From the NCBI GenBank assembly GCA_014896255.1, contig JADBKT010000033.1:124001-188000 (forward strand): a stretch of 64,000 nt of DNA, in the 5' to 3' direction. Positions 8,215-17,820 of this stretch are shown one piece after another. The stretch is from Hydrogenibacillus sp. Lineage in GTDB: Bacteria > Bacillota > Bacilli > Thermicanales > DSM-22653. The position numbers and the translations under genes were made by a program. The notes beneath the pieces are model-generated. The model saw only the letters and a list, made by a program, of their open reading frames with translations. It had not been told where the DNA came from and searched no databases. Each line of letters starts with the position of its first letter. The first letter of the stretch is position 1.

Positions 8215-11184
8215 TCAGTCTTCGGTCACGCGGGTTTGCGCCTGGAACAAGCCGGCGGAGGCGCGCAGCCGCTCGCTGCCGCCGAGGACGGCGATGCGCC
8301 CGTGCTTGAGGACGTCCTCGACGAGCGGCGCCAAGGCGCGGATGTCCTCGGGGGTAACGCCGAGAATCTCCGCGCGCTCGGCGTTGACGATCGCCTCGGT
8401 AAGGCCGGAGAGGGCATAACGGTCCCCCCGCTCGCCTTTCATCGACGGCGAAAGCGGCCGATCCAACCGGCTGATCGTCCCCAGAACATACTTCGTCATC
8501 TCCCGCTCATCGGCGGAAAAACGGGCGATATACTTCGGCACCTCGTCGAACACGGCGAGCGTCTCTTCGAGGTGCGGGTCACGGTAGGAAACAAAATAGA
8601 CGTTCCCGCCGCGTTCAAAACCGACCATGCTGCCGTACGCGCCGCCTTGGACGCGGACGCGGTTCCAGAGGTAGTCATAGCTCAAAATCGTCTTCAGCAC
8701 TTCAAGCGCGCCGGTGTAATCATAACCGAGCGCCTTAAAGTTGTACCCCTTGGCCACGTACTGCACCTTCGCCGCAGCGAGCAGCGCTTCGCTTTTGACC
8801 CCGGCGTCGAACCGCCACGCCGCCGCCTTCGGGCGGTCGCCCGCCCGAAGCGCGCGGACCCACGGACCGTAGGCCGCGGTAAAGGCGTCAAGCTCCTCTT
8901 CCTCGCCGGTGAGCGAGGCGACGAGACCGTCGCGGCGGACGACGTCCGTATAGACCCGCCGGAGATTCGCCAGGACCTCTTCGAAAGCCGACGCGTCGGC
9001 CTTCAGCCAGTTTTTGAGCGTCCGGTAGTATTCGATCCCGCCGGTGAGGTCGCGCACCTTGGCCGCCGGCGAGAACAAGGCGAGCATGCGCTCGGCGGCG
9101 ACGATATGGCCGCGGTCGTAGAGCATCATCTCGATGCGCGATCTTTGCTCGGCGAACAGTTGCCGCAGCCGTTTCGCGTCGTCCAGGCGGCTTTTTTGCA
9201 TGATCTCGCCGACAAGGGCGAGGGCCGAGGCGATCTTCGGCGTGAGCGCCTTGACGCGCACGACCAAATACGGCGTAAACGCTTCGCCGTCCGCCCCCTC
9301 CACTTCGCCGGTCGCGGCACCCCTCGGCGCGTCATAGCGCTCGATCGTCTCGATCGAAAAGCGGATGCCGCCCGTCTCGCGGTCGACGGCCGTCGTCACG
9401 TCGGCATAGCCGCGTTCGGTCGTGTCCACTTTGCCGAGCACATAGGCGATCGCCGCTGCGTAGGGCAAATCGTCCGCCGCAAGGCCGCCGAGCGGAAAAT
9501 AAAAGCTCATATAACCGATGCCGTTCGTGGCGATCGGATGGACGAAAAGACGCGTTCCTTCCACCGTTTGCGTTTCCGTCGGCACCCATTCCGCCGTCTT
9601 CGGCACGTCGTCCCGCGTAAGCTGCGGCAACAGCGCCAGCGTCTCCGGATCGTCCGGCTTTTTTTGGCGATCGAGGAGCGCTTTCGTCTCGGCGATCAGG
9701 CGTTCGATTTCCGCCTCCGAGAGCGCCTTTTTCTTCGCCTCCAGCGCCTGCCGGAGTTCGGATTCTTTTTGTTCCGTCAGGCCCGGCACCGCTTCCAGCG
9801 CGAGGTGTACGCGGTGTCTGTTGTTCAAAAGGCGTTCTTCGATCAGTCGTTCGAAGTAGCCGTTCGGCGCTTCCGACTTGATCTTCTCCAGCGCCGATCG
9901 CCAGCGCAACCCTTGAAAAGGATCGCCGTCGTAGAGCCACGTGCCGAGGGCGCGAAAATTGTACACGAGCCCTTTCGGATAGCCCCGCGTGTCCGCTTCC
10001 CGAAGAGCGAACTCCGTTCGGGCGATGGCCCCTTCGACGAGCTTCGGCGGCAAGCCCTCCGCCGCGAACCGCCGGAGGGCGGAATCGACGGCCGCGGCAA
10101 AGCGCCCGAGATCCGCGCGGTTCGCCCCTTTGGCGACGACGGCGAACAGCGGCTGCCGGAGCTCGGCTTCGTACATGCCGAACACATCCTGCCCGAACCC
10201 GGCGCGAAGGAGCGCTTCTTTCAGCGGCGCAGCCGGGCTGTCGAGAAGGATGTACTTTAAGATGTCGAAGGCGAGGCTTTGTTCCGTATCCAGCGCGTCG
10301 TGCACGACGAAGCCGACGCTTAAGTAATCTTTCCCCTCCGGCCGCTCGTCCGGCGCCACGGCGTACGGCACATGCACTTCCTTCGGCGCGGCGAACGGCG
10401 TCGTAAGCGGCAGGGCGGAATCGACGGCGCGCCGCTCGAACTGCGCCAAGTAGGCATCGTTTAAGTATTTCAGCGTCTCTTCGAGATCGACGTCGCCGTA
10501 GAGGAACAGGTAGCTGTTCGACGGGTGGTAGTACGTTTCGTGAAAGCGGACGAATTCCGCCTGCGTCAACGTCGGAATGACGTCCGGGTCGCCGCCGCTG
10601 TCGAAGCGATACGGCGTATCCGGATAAAGAGCCGCCACGAGCGCTTGATACAAGACGCTCTCCGGCGTCGAATATGCGCCTTTCATTTCGTTGTAGACGA
10701 CGCCGCGGATGACCAGCGGATCATCTTTTTGATTCAGTTCATAATGCCAACCTTCTTGCGCCAAGATATGCGGATCGTGTTTCAGATTGGGATAAAAAAC
10801 AGCATCCAGATAAACGTCCATCAGATTGCGCAGATCCCGAGGGTTTCGGCTGGCGACGGGATAGACCGTCTTATCCGGAAAAGTCATCGCGTTCAGAAAC
10901 GTGTTGAGCGACCCTTTGGCCAGTTCGACGAACGGCTCTTTCAACGGGTATTTGCGCGAGCCGTTCAACACCGCGTGTTCGAGAATGTGCGGAAGGCCGT
11001 TGCTCGACGCCGGCGGCGTGCGGAAAGCGATGGAAAACACTTTGTTGTCGTCGTCCGCAAGCAGCGCCAAAAGCCGCGCCCCGCTCGGTTCATGGCGGAA
11101 CACATAAGCATCGGCGCGGATTTCGTCGATCGTCTGTTTCGCTTCCAGATGAAAACCGTAACGGTCGAATGATCCGTCGATCAT
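8215..11184 (-). CDS. M16C zinc metallopeptidase (presequence-protease/PreP-like)
   Basis: A 989-residue insulinase-family peptidase of the M16C type, which encloses and degrades short unfolded peptides. The inverted zinc motif is HILEH (H66-H70), with the distal glutamate in LAQEGWHYEL (E144), and the family block YHPSNSYLFLYGDVD follows. The start was set at ATG 11184 (MIDGSFDRYGFHLEA) because AAGGAGG lies six bases upstream; the frame stays open another 19 codons without a better site. No signal peptide, so it is cytoplasmic. It follows the bactofilin gene by 68 bases. The substrate is unknown; homologues are described as eukaryotic organellar peptidasomes and bacterial peptide scavengers. 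Confidence 0.92.
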   Translation of the reverse strand: MIDGSFDRYGFHLEAKQTIDEIRADAYVFRHEPSGARLLALLADDDNKVFSIAFRTPPASSNGLPHILEHAVLNGSRKYPLKEPFVELAKGSLNTFLNAMTFPDKTVYPVASRNPRDLRNLMDVYLDAVFYPNLKHDPHILAQEGWHYELNQKDDPLVIRGVVYNEMKGAYSTPESVLYQALVAALYPDTPYRFDSGGDPDVIPTLTQAEFVRFHETYYHPSNSYLFLYGDVDLEETLKYLNDAYLAQFERRAVDSALPLTTPFAAPKEVHVPYAVAPDERPEGKDYLSVGFVVHDALDTEQSLAFDILKYILLDSPAAPLKEALLRAGFGQDVFGMYEAELRQPLFAVVAKGANRADLGRFAAAVDSALRRFAAEGLPPKLVEGAIARTEFALREADTRGYPKGLVYNFRALGTWLYDGDPFQGLRWRSALEKIKSEAPNGYFERLIEERLLNNRHRVHLALEAVPGLTEQKESELRQALEAKKKALSEAEIERLIAETKALLDRQKKPDDPETLALLPQLTRDDVPKTAEWVPTETQTVEGTRLFVHPIATNGIGYMSFYFPLGGLAADDLPYAAAIAYVLGKVDTTERGYADVTTAVDRETGGIRFSIETIERYDAPRGAATGEVEGADGEAFTPYLVVRVKALTPKIASALALVGEIMQKSRLDDAKRLRQLFAEQRSRIEMMLYDRGHIVAAERMLALFSPAAKVRDLTGGIEYYRTLKNWLKADASAFEEVLANLRRVYTDVVRRDGLVASLTGEEEELDAFTAAYGPWVRALRAGDRPKAAAWRFDAGVKSEALLAAAKVQYVAKGYNFKALGYDYTGALEVLKTILSYDYLWNRVRVQGGAYGSMVGFERGGNVYFVSYRDPHLEETLAVFDEVPKYIARFSADEREMTKYVLGTISRLDRPLSPSMKGERGDRYALSGLTEAIVNAERAEILGVTPEDIRALAPLVEDVLKHGRIAVLGGSERLRASAGLFQAQTRVTED

Positions 11185-11252
11185 GTGATGCCTCCTTCGA
11201 TCGTCTTGCGCACGGTATAGTGTACCGCCCCGGGGCGACATTCTATGCCTCG

Positions 11253-11738
11253 CTATACCTCGGTGTGGGACCCTGACGCCTCGGCAGGCGCAGGCGCCGA
11301 GACGTCGGGGTCTTTCCCCGGCCGGATACGGGATTGAAACTTTCCGCGGCGCCCGCCGTCGCCGTGAGCGGAAGCGGCATCTTCCGGCGCCTTTTTGCGG
11401 AGCGTCCCCTCCAGCGCGGCGCCCATCTCCACCGAAAGCGCGCGGTATTCAATCGTCCCCTGGATGTCGGCGCTCTCGGCGACGGAAAGCGCCCCGTCGA
11501 CGAACAGGTCGCCGCGCACTTTGCCGGCGATGTACGCTTCCTTGGCCTTGATCGTCCCGGTGATCTGCCCTTCGGAGCCGACGGTGAGTTCCGCTTCGAC
11601 GTATACGTCGCCGTCGACGACGCCGTCGATGCGCACCGGCGCCGATGCGAACAGGTTGCCCTGCAGGCGCGTCGTGCGCTCGATGACGGTCAGGCCGTCC
11701 GGCGTCTCGCTAGTCTTGGGCGAGGACTTCTTCCACAT
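11253..11738 (-). CDS. Bactofilin (polymer-forming cytoskeletal protein)
   Basis: A 161-residue protein with the short-repeat beta-helix of bactofilins (DUF583): successive strands such as VRIDGVVDGDVYVEAELTVG and EAYIAGKVRGDLFVDGALSV, about residues 20-110, then a charged, proline-rich tail. Bactofilins polymerise without nucleotide and position cell-wall enzymes. The start was taken at the second ATG (11738), eight bases after AGGAGG; the ATG at 11744 is only two bases from it. The gene begins inside the 3' end of the M23 peptidase gene (29-base overlap), so the scaffold and the hydrolase are translationally coupled, as in other bactofilin-M23 pairs. Confidence 0.93.
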   Translation of the reverse strand: MWKKSSPKTSETPDGLTVIERTTRLQGNLFASAPVRIDGVVDGDVYVEAELTVGSEGQITGTIKAKEAYIAGKVRGDLFVDGALSVAESADIQGTIEYRALSVEMGAALEGTLRKKAPEDAASAHGDGGRRGKFQSRIRPGKDPDVSAPAPAEASGSHTEV

Positions 11739-12756
11739 GCACATCGCCTCCTAAAAACGGCGCCGGATCGATGGGCCGCCCGCCTCGGCGCACTTCAAAA
11801 TGCAGATGCGGACCCGTGCTGCGGCCGGTCGACCCCATGCGGCCGATCGTCTGTCCTTTTTCCACGACGTCGCCCGGACGGACGAGCATCTTCGACAAGT
11901 GGGCGTAGACCGTCGACAGCCCGTTGCCGTGGTCGATCTCGATCATCTGCCCGTAGTCGCCGCTTCGACCGGCGAAGACGATTTTCCCCTTGGCCGCCGC
12001 CCGGATCGGCGTGCCGACGGCGTTCGCAAAATCGATGCCTTCATGGAAGCGCCGCGTCTTGGTGAACGGATCGGCGCGCAGGCCGAAGACGCTCGTCACC
12101 CGACCGACCGCCGGGCGGATCGTCGGCAGGCGCGAGAGCTTCTCGCGATATTCGGCGACCGCCTGCGCCGTCTCCTCGACCGAGCGCGCCTGCTCGTCCG
12201 CCGCCGCTTCCAAGGCCTGAAGACTGTTTTCGATCGTGTCGATGAGCGTCTCGGCGTCGACGCCGTCCTCCGGCCGATCGGAAAGCGTCGCAATGCGGAC
12301 GGTCCCCGGATTGGCGGCCAGGAAAACGGCCTCGGTCGGAGCAGATTCCGGTCTTTTCGATGTCGGCGGGGCGAGCGATTTCAATCGTTCTTCGTTCGAT
12401 TCCAACGTCCGTTCGAGATCTTGGATCTTTTTCAGCAGGTCGTCGTAGCGCGCCTTGAGCGCCCGGTTTTCATCGTTCAGCCGGGCGCGGTCCTGTTTCA
12501 ACCGAGTTTCCTGCATTTCCTGCATTGACTTTTCGACGGCCATCCGTTCGTCCAACGCATGCATGCGGGCACGGCTCAACCAGGCATATGTAGCGAAAGA
12601 GAACAACAGGGCGATCGTCAAGGTCAACGAGGCGGCAAGCCCGACGAGCGTCCAGCCGCGGATCCGCCACGTACGCACTCGTCCGGATTCGCCGGGAACG
12701 AGCTGAACGTGCCAACGTTTGCCGAGGTGTGCTCGAAGCGCCTGCCCAAAACGCAT
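11710..12756 (-). CDS. M23 peptidoglycan endopeptidase with membrane anchor and coiled coil
   Basis: A 348-residue cell-wall hydrolase. ATG 12756 follows GGGGAGGAGG. Order of domains: short basic N-terminus, one membrane segment (about 35-57), a coiled coil rich in Glu/Lys/Arg (about 60-125), a linker, and a C-terminal M23 (LytM) domain with HEGIDFANAVGTPIRA and HLHFEVRRGG containing the zinc ligands, plus GNGLSTVYAHL. It should cut peptide cross-links outside the membrane. The coupled bactofilin downstream probably positions it. It is separated from the upstream deoD gene by a terminator, so it needs its own promoter in the 83-base gap, which I could not identify. Confidence 0.92.
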   Translation of the reverse strand: MRFGQALRAHLGKRWHVQLVPGESGRVRTWRIRGWTLVGLAASLTLTIALLFSFATYAWLSRARMHALDERMAVEKSMQEMQETRLKQDRARLNDENRALKARYDDLLKKIQDLERTLESNEERLKSLAPPTSKRPESAPTEAVFLAANPGTVRIATLSDRPEDGVDAETLIDTIENSLQALEAAADEQARSVEETAQAVAEYREKLSRLPTIRPAVGRVTSVFGLRADPFTKTRRFHEGIDFANAVGTPIRAAAKGKIVFAGRSGDYGQMIEIDHGNGLSTVYAHLSKMLVRPGDVVEKGQTIGRMGSTGRSTGPHLHFEVRRGGRPIDPAPFLGGDVHVEEVLAQD

Positions 12757-12790
12757 AACCGTCCTCCTCCCCAGAGGGAAGGAATTCGAC

Positions 12791-12825
12791 AAAAAAAGAG
12801 CGACTCCTTCCGACGGAAAGAGTCG
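12791..12825 (-). terminator. Intrinsic terminator after deoD
   Basis: A hairpin with arms CGACTC (12801-12806) and GAGTCG (12820-12825), extended inward by four further pairs past one mismatch, is followed on the minus strand by a run of seven T (12791-12797). It ends the hemE-hemH-hemY-deoD transcript 15 bases after the deoD stop. Confidence 0.85.
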
Positions 12826-12839
12826 ATTTTGCAATTCAT

Positions 12840-13562
12840 TCAAGCGTCATTCGCTTGGCGGCGCACGAGCGCTTCCAAGGCGATCTCGATCATCTCCCGA
12901 AACGTCTTCTCCCGCTCCTCGGCGCTCGTCACCTCCCGCGTGACGAGATGGTCGCTCACGGTGAGCACGGACAGCGCCTGCGCGCGGAATTTATGGGCGA
13001 TCGTGTACAGCGCCGCCGTCTCCATTTCCACGGCCAGCGTGCCGTAGGCCCGAAGCGCCGCCACCGGCCGCTCGTCGTCGGCATAGAAACTGTCCGTGGT
13101 GAAGACGTTGCCGACGTGTACCCGTATGCCGACGGCTTCGGCCGCGGCGTGGGCCGCCTGAAGCAGGGCGAAATCGGCTGTCGGCGCGTAATCGAGGCCG
13201 AAGAAGCGCAACCGATTCACGTTGGAGTCGGTCGCGGCGCCGATGGCCAAAATGACGTCGCGCAGGCGAATCTCCGGCTGCATCGCGCCGCACGTGCCGA
13301 CGCGGATCATCCGGCGGACGCCGTAAGACTCCAGCAGTTCGTGTACGTAAATGGAGATCGACGGCACGCCCATCCCCGTGCCCTGGACGGACACCGGCAC
13401 GCCTTTGTACGTCCCGGTAAAGCCGAGCATGTTGCGCACGCGGTTGTATTCCCGAACGTCTTCCAAGAACGTCTCGGCGATCATCTTCGCCCTCAGCGGG
13501 TCGCCGGGAAGCAAGATGTTCGGCGCGATCTCCCCCGGTTTGGCGCCGATGTGAATACTCAA
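12840..13562 (-). CDS. deoD: Purine nucleoside phosphorylase, DeoD type
   Basis: A 240-residue hexameric-type phosphorylase that splits purine (deoxy)nucleosides into base and (deoxy)ribose 1-phosphate. It has the phosphate-binding [11 protein letters not shown], the RVGTCGAM motif, and the substrate loop VEMETAALY with the ribose-binding glutamates; the catalytic aspartate lies in VSDHLV. The start is TTG at 13562 with AGGGGG nine bases upstream, and it overlaps the hemY stop codon by four bases. Cotranscription with heme genes is a packing effect rather than a pathway link, as far as can be inferred. Confidence 0.95.
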   Translation of the reverse strand: MSIHIGAKPGEIAPNILLPGDPLRAKMIAETFLEDVREYNRVRNMLGFTGTYKGVPVSVQGTGMGVPSISIYVHELLESYGVRRMIRVGTCGAMQPEIRLRDVILAIGAATDSNVNRLRFFGLDYAPTADFALLQAAHAAAEAVGIRVHVGNVFTTDSFYADDERPVAALRAYGTLAVEMETAALYTIAHKFRAQALSVLTVSDHLVTREVTSAEEREKTFREMIEIALEALVRRQANDA

Positions 13563-15088
13563 CGTCTGTCCCCCTTTACGCTCTCCATATACCGCTGTAC
13601 CGCTTCAGCCGCCCGACGTCCGCTCTCGGCGACGTCCGGCAGCCCGACGCCGTCGTACGCGCTCCCGGCCACAAAAACGCCGGGAAGCGTCTCAGCCAGC
13701 GCCTTTCTCAGCGCTTTTAAGCGATCCAAGTGGCCAACGGCGTATTGCGGCATGGCCCCAAGCCAGCGCGTCGGAAGCGCCCCCACGGGCGCTTCCGCGA
13801 TACCGAGCGTCGCCTGAAGCTCGGCACGGGCCAGGGCGATAAGACTTTCGTCGTCCAAGCGTTCCGCCGTATCGTCGCCGGCCCCGCCGATGTAGAGGCG
13901 AAAGAGCGCCTGGCCCGGAGGCGTCGTATGCGGCCATTTGCGCGTCGTCCACGTGCAGGCCGCGATGCGGCGCCCTTCTCCTCTGGCCACGACGAAACCC
14001 GAACCGGGCGGGAGGCGGTGCATCACGCGTTCGTCGAACCAGAGGGCGACATTGGCCACCGAAGCGTATGCGGTCGAAGCGGCGAGCGCGTCAAACGGTG
14101 CACCGCCCGCACCGAACAGCCGCCGCGCTTCGGTCGGCGGAACGGCCAGGATCAGCGCGTCGGCGTCGATGGTCGCGCCGTCGTCCAAGATCAGGCGATA
14201 AACCTCGCCGTCGCGACGCACCGACTGCACGCCGACGCCGCGTACAAGCTGCGTTCCGCCTTCTTCCAGGGCTTTCTCGAGCGCTTCGACGAGGTCGGCG
14301 AGACCGCCTTTAAGGCTGAGAAACGTCGAACCGCGGACCGCCTCCGGCCATGGCGGAAGCGCTTCCGCCCCGCCGGCGAACGGAAGATGCGTCTTCGGGT
14401 CGGGCGCAGATGCGCCGTACCGTGGCGACGTCGAAGCGGCAGGATGCGCGCGCCGGGCGCGGAACATGGCCAAAAGCAGGCTGCGGTGCGCGCGTTCCAA
14501 GTTTTTGAACTGGGGAAAGGTGGCCATCAGGCTCAAGCGGTCGACGTCGCCGGCGTAAATGCCGGCGAGGAGCGGCTCGGCGATGCGCCGGCGGACCTCA
14601 TGCCCGAAGCGCCGTTCGAGAAAGGCGCCGAGCGATTCGTCGCCTTCCGGTCCGCGGGAGATGACCAAATCCAACGCGGCTCTGAGCTTGCCGCGCGGCG
14701 TGAGGAGCGACGTGGCGAAAAGCGGCCGAAGGCGCGTCGGAATGCCGGCGGACAGGCCTTCGGGGATGGCGTGCAACCGTCCGGCGTGCCAGATGTACGA
14801 TCCCCGCCCCTCCGGACCGACGGCCGCCAGCATGTCCGTCAGGCCGAGAGCGTGAATCAGGGCGCGGATGGCCGGTTTGCGGGCCAAGAACGAATCCGGG
14901 CCGCGCTCGATGATCAACCCGTCCCGCCGCGCCGTATGGATCTTCCCGCCGAAGCGCGCGGCGCGCTCGATGAGCACGACGTCCGGCGCCGCACCGCTGG
15001 CGCGCCACGGCTCGGCGGCGCGTCGGGAAAGGGCGTACGCCGCGGCGAGGCCGGAGAGTCCGCCGCCGACGATCGCCACCCGGCTCAC
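13559..15088 (-). CDS. hemY: Coproporphyrinogen/protoporphyrinogen oxidase (HemY/CgoX)
   Basis: A 509-residue FAD enzyme oxidising coproporphyrinogen III in the Firmicute heme pathway. The start is GTG 15088, giving [20 protein letters not shown], the Rossmann FAD motif; it overlaps the hemH stop by four bases. Upstream in-frame codons lie inside hemH and were excluded. Other family features are [13 protein letters not shown] and the C-terminal [20 protein letters not shown]. It is about 40 residues longer than B. subtilis HemY, partly through an insertion near residues 205-240 rich in Ala, Pro and Ser. Third gene of the hemE-hemH-hemY set. Confidence 0.94.
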   Translation of the reverse strand: MSRVAIVGGGLSGLAAAYALSRRAAEPWRASGAAPDVVLIERAARFGGKIHTARRDGLIIERGPDSFLARKPAIRALIHALGLTDMLAAVGPEGRGSYIWHAGRLHAIPEGLSAGIPTRLRPLFATSLLTPRGKLRAALDLVISRGPEGDESLGAFLERRFGHEVRRRIAEPLLAGIYAGDVDRLSLMATFPQFKNLERAHRSLLLAMFRARRAHPAASTSPRYGASAPDPKTHLPFAGGAEALPPWPEAVRGSTFLSLKGGLADLVEALEKALEEGGTQLVRGVGVQSVRRDGEVYRLILDDGATIDADALILAVPPTEARRLFGAGGAPFDALAASTAYASVANVALWFDERVMHRLPPGSGFVVARGEGRRIAACTWTTRKWPHTTPPGQALFRLYIGGAGDDTAERLDDESLIALARAELQATLGIAEAPVGALPTRWLGAMPQYAVGHLDRLKALRKALAETLPGVFVAGSAYDGVGLPDVAESGRRAAEAVQRYMESVKGDRR

Positions 15089-16011
15089 GCGTTCGTCGCC
15101 TCCGCAGCGCGTTCGACGCGTTCCCGGAGCAGGTCGATGAAGCGGGGGTCGGTATCCAACATGCGGATGCGCCGCACATCGAGGCCAAAAGCTGCCCCGG
15201 CGCGTTTCGCTTCGATGTCCAAGTCGTACAAGATCTCCAGGTGTTCGCTCACAAAGCCGATCGGCGCCACGAGGACCGCGGTGTAGCCTTGCGCGCGCAG
15301 TGTCGGGAGCACTTCCAAAATGTCCGGGCCGAGCCACGGCTCCCGCGTGCCGCCGGCGCTTTGCCAGACGAAGCGCCAATCGACCGTCCCCACCGCTTGG
15401 GCGACGCGCTCGCTCGTGACCATGAGCTGCGCTTCATACGGATCGCCCATCTCGCGGATGCGCGCCGGCAGGCTGTGGGCCGAAAACAGCACCTTCACCC
15501 TCTCCTCGTGCGGAAAACCGCGGAGCCCTTCCTGGACGCGTTCGGCGAACGCCGCGATGAGCCGCGGATCGTCGTAATAATGTTCGATGAAACGGCTCTC
15601 CAGACCGCGTTTTTGGCTCATCTCCCGCGCCCGGGCGATGTACTCCCCGACGGACAAGGCGGAATAATGCGGCGCCAGCACGAGGCCGACGAAGCGGCGG
15701 ATGCCGTCTTGGGCGAAACCGTCTACGGCCTCTTCGATGAACGGTTCGGCGTGCTTGAGCCCTTGCCGCACGATGTAGCGGCCGGGGGTGCGGGCGTCAA
15801 GCGCCCGCGTGAGCTGTGCGACCTGCCGCGCGGTATTTTCCCGCAGCGGAAAGGTCCCGCCGATCGCCGCATAGCGGGCCCGCAAATCGTCGAGTTCCGC
15901 GTCGCTCGGCCGCCGGCCGCGGCGGATGTGCGTATAGTACCGTTCGATGTCGTCCATGTCTTTCGGCGTCCCGTAGGACATGACCAGGACGCCGATCCGT
16001 TCTCCGTCCAT
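15085..16011 (-). CDS. hemH: Coproporphyrin ferrochelatase
   Basis: A 308-residue ferrochelatase inserting iron into coproporphyrin III in the cytosol. The active-site histidine lies in VLFSAHSLPARI and the metal-site glutamate in GFVSEHLEILYDLD; the N-terminal GVLVMSYGTPKDMDDIERYY is typical of Bacillus HemH. Length matches the family (about 310), without the C-terminal iron-sulfur or membrane extensions of animal and plant enzymes. It follows hemE by 91 bases and overlaps hemY. Confidence 0.95.
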   Translation of the reverse strand: MDGERIGVLVMSYGTPKDMDDIERYYTHIRRGRRPSDAELDDLRARYAAIGGTFPLRENTARQVAQLTRALDARTPGRYIVRQGLKHAEPFIEEAVDGFAQDGIRRFVGLVLAPHYSALSVGEYIARAREMSQKRGLESRFIEHYYDDPRLIAAFAERVQEGLRGFPHEERVKVLFSAHSLPARIREMGDPYEAQLMVTSERVAQAVGTVDWRFVWQSAGGTREPWLGPDILEVLPTLRAQGYTAVLVAPIGFVSEHLEILYDLDIEAKRAGAAFGLDVRRIRMLDTDPRFIDLLRERVERAAEATNA

Positions 16012-16102
16012 CTGCGTCGCTCCTTTGCATGGGGCGCGTGCGATCCGCGCGTCGGTTTGAGGCGGACCTCCATGCGCCGGGCGGTCGATCGCGCGGCCCT
16101 GT

Positions 16103-17176
16103 TCAGCGGACGCCTTCGGCCGCTCGGGCCTTCAGCGCCGCCTCCGAGTAGGCGTGAACCTCATCGACGAGGTGGCGCACCGCTTCCGGATCGGCTTCCG
16201 GATACAAGCCGTGACCGAGATTGAAGATAAATCCGGGCGCCTGAAGGCCTTGGTCGACGATCCGCCGGGCGTACGCGGCGCGCTCCGCCGGCGGCGCCTC
16301 CAGCCACAGCGGATCAAAGTTTCCCTGCAGCGCGAAACGCCCGCCGAGCCGCCGATCGGCCTCGGCGAGTTCCACCCGCCAGTCCACGCCGACGACGTCG
16401 ACGGAAAGCGCGGTGAGCAGGGGCAACAGCTCGCCGGACGCGATTCCCGGAAAGTAGATCTTCACCGCCTGGAGGTCGGCCAACGCATCGAAAATCCGCG
16501 CCACATACGGCAGTACAAAGTGCGCGTAGTCGACCGGCGCAAGCGCCCCGACCCAGCTGTCGAACAACTGCACGGCGTCGGCGCCGGCGCCGATCTGCGC
16601 CCGCAGATATTGCGCCACCATGTCGGAAAGCCGCTCCATGAGCGCCGCCCAGACGTCCGGCGCGCGAACCATGAGCCGCTTCGTCTCGCGATATGTCCGC
16701 GACGGCCGACCCTCGATCAGATAACTCGCCAGCGTGAACGGCGCCCCGGCAAAGCCGATGAGCGGTACCGTCAAATCCTTTTTCAAGAGGCGGATCGTTT
16801 CGTAGACGTAGCCCATCGCTTCCGGCTCGAACGGGGTGAGCGCGCGAACGTCTTCCGCCGTGCGGATCGGCCGCTCGACGACAGGGCCGATCCCAGAGAC
16901 GATGTCGAAGCGAAGCCCGAGCGCCTCTACCGGGTTCATGATGTCGGAATATAAAATGGCCGCATCGACGCCGAGCTTTCGCACCGGCATCATCGTCACT
17001 TCCGCCGCCAACTCCGGTCGTCGCGTGATCTCGAGCAGCGTATGGCGCTCTTTGATTTTGCGGTAATCCGGATCGTACCGCCCCGCCTGGCGCATGAACC
17101 AAACCGGCGTCCGGTCGACCGGAAGGCGCCTGGCGGCGCGCAGAAAACGGTCGTTCAGCAGAGGGGCCGTCGACAT
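16103..17176 (-). CDS. hemE: Uroporphyrinogen decarboxylase
   Basis: A 357-residue enzyme converting uroporphyrinogen III to coproporphyrinogen III. It contains PVWFMRQAGRYDPDYR with the substrate-binding arginines and the late motif GFIFNLGHGLYPEADPEAV. The start was set at ATG 17176 (MSTAPLLNDRFL), eight bases after AAAGGA; ATG 17185 would add MSA. A TATGAT -10 element lies at 17199-17204 on the minus strand, without a good -35. First gene of hemE-hemH-hemY-deoD. Confidence 0.95.
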   Translation of the reverse strand: MSTAPLLNDRFLRAARRLPVDRTPVWFMRQAGRYDPDYRKIKERHTLLEITRRPELAAEVTMMPVRKLGVDAAILYSDIMNPVEALGLRFDIVSGIGPVVERPIRTAEDVRALTPFEPEAMGYVYETIRLLKKDLTVPLIGFAGAPFTLASYLIEGRPSRTYRETKRLMVRAPDVWAALMERLSDMVAQYLRAQIGAGADAVQLFDSWVGALAPVDYAHFVLPYVARIFDALADLQAVKIYFPGIASGELLPLLTALSVDVVGVDWRVELAEADRRLGGRFALQGNFDPLWLEAPPAERAAYARRIVDQGLQAPGFIFNLGHGLYPEADPEAVRHLVDEVHAYSEAALKARAAEGVR

Positions 17177-17225
17177 GGCGCTCATCCTTTCGCCCCTAAT
17201 CATATCACGCTCGGACTTTAAATAC

Positions 17226-17253
17226 GAATTCGGCGGCATCACCCGCGCCGCCG
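17226..17253 (-). terminator. Possible terminator after ribH
   Basis: A GC-rich hairpin with perfect 7-base arms CGGCGGC (17231-17237) and GCCGCCG (17247-17253) lies 54 bases after the ribH stop on the minus strand. It is followed by AATTCG rather than a clean T run, so termination may be partial. Confidence 0.4.
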
Positions 17254-17306
17254 CATCGCATCGATTTCAACACTTTGTCGGAATCGGACCGCGCATCCGA
17301 ATGGGA

Positions 17307-17798
17307 TCATTCGTCCGGTCGGCCGCCGTAATGCGCCTTGAGCGCGCGGGCGAGGCGGGCCATCTCGATCGCCGTCACGGCCGCCTGAAATCCGGCGTTT
17401 CCGGCCTTCGTCCCCGCCCGTTCGATCGCCTGCTCGATCGTCTCCGTGGTGAGCACGCCGAAGGCGACCGGCACGCCCATCCGGCGGGCGACGTCGGCGA
17501 CGCCGCTCGCCGCCTCACCGGCGACATAGTCAAAATGCGCCGTCGCCCCGCGGATGACGACGCCGAGCGCGATGAGCGCATCGTAGCGGCCGCTTTCGGC
17601 CATCCGCGCAAGCGCCCACGGCAGTTCAAAGGCGCCGGGCACCCAGACGACGTCGAGGGCCGAAAGGTCGGCGCCGTGGCGGCCAAGCCCGTCGACGGCG
17701 CCGGCAAGGAGCGATTCGGTCAAAAACCCGTTAAAGCGGCTCACGGCGATGCCGAAGCGGAGCCCCTCGGCATCGAGCGTTCCTTCGATCGTCCGCAC
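17307..17798 (-). CDS. ribH: 6,7-dimethyl-8-ribityllumazine synthase
   Basis: A 163-residue lumazine synthase, the penultimate riboflavin enzyme, which assembles into capsids in Bacillus. Start is GTG 17798 ([20 protein letters not shown]), eight bases after GGAGG; longer readings run back inside ribBA. Motifs include [26 protein letters not shown], the substrate loop [18 protein letters not shown] and [16 protein letters not shown]. Last gene of the FMN-riboswitch-controlled rib operon, 22 bases after ribBA. Confidence 0.96.
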   Translation of the reverse strand: MRTIEGTLDAEGLRFGIAVSRFNGFLTESLLAGAVDGLGRHGADLSALDVVWVPGAFELPWALARMAESGRYDALIALGVVIRGATAHFDYVAGEAASGVADVARRMGVPVAFGVLTTETIEQAIERAGTKAGNAGFQAAVTAIEMARLARALKAHYGGRPDE

Positions 17799-17820
17799 CG
17801 TTTCCGCCTCCTCGATTTGT

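Noticed and set aside
8236-10260. A 674-codon plus-strand ORF inside the M16 peptidase gene
   Set aside because: Antisense shadow of a gene with complete catalytic motifs; composition is that of the mirrored frame.
13730-15286. A 518-codon plus-strand ORF opposite hemY and hemH
   Set aside because: Same reasoning: the minus-strand frames carry FAD and ferrochelatase motifs, this one carries none.
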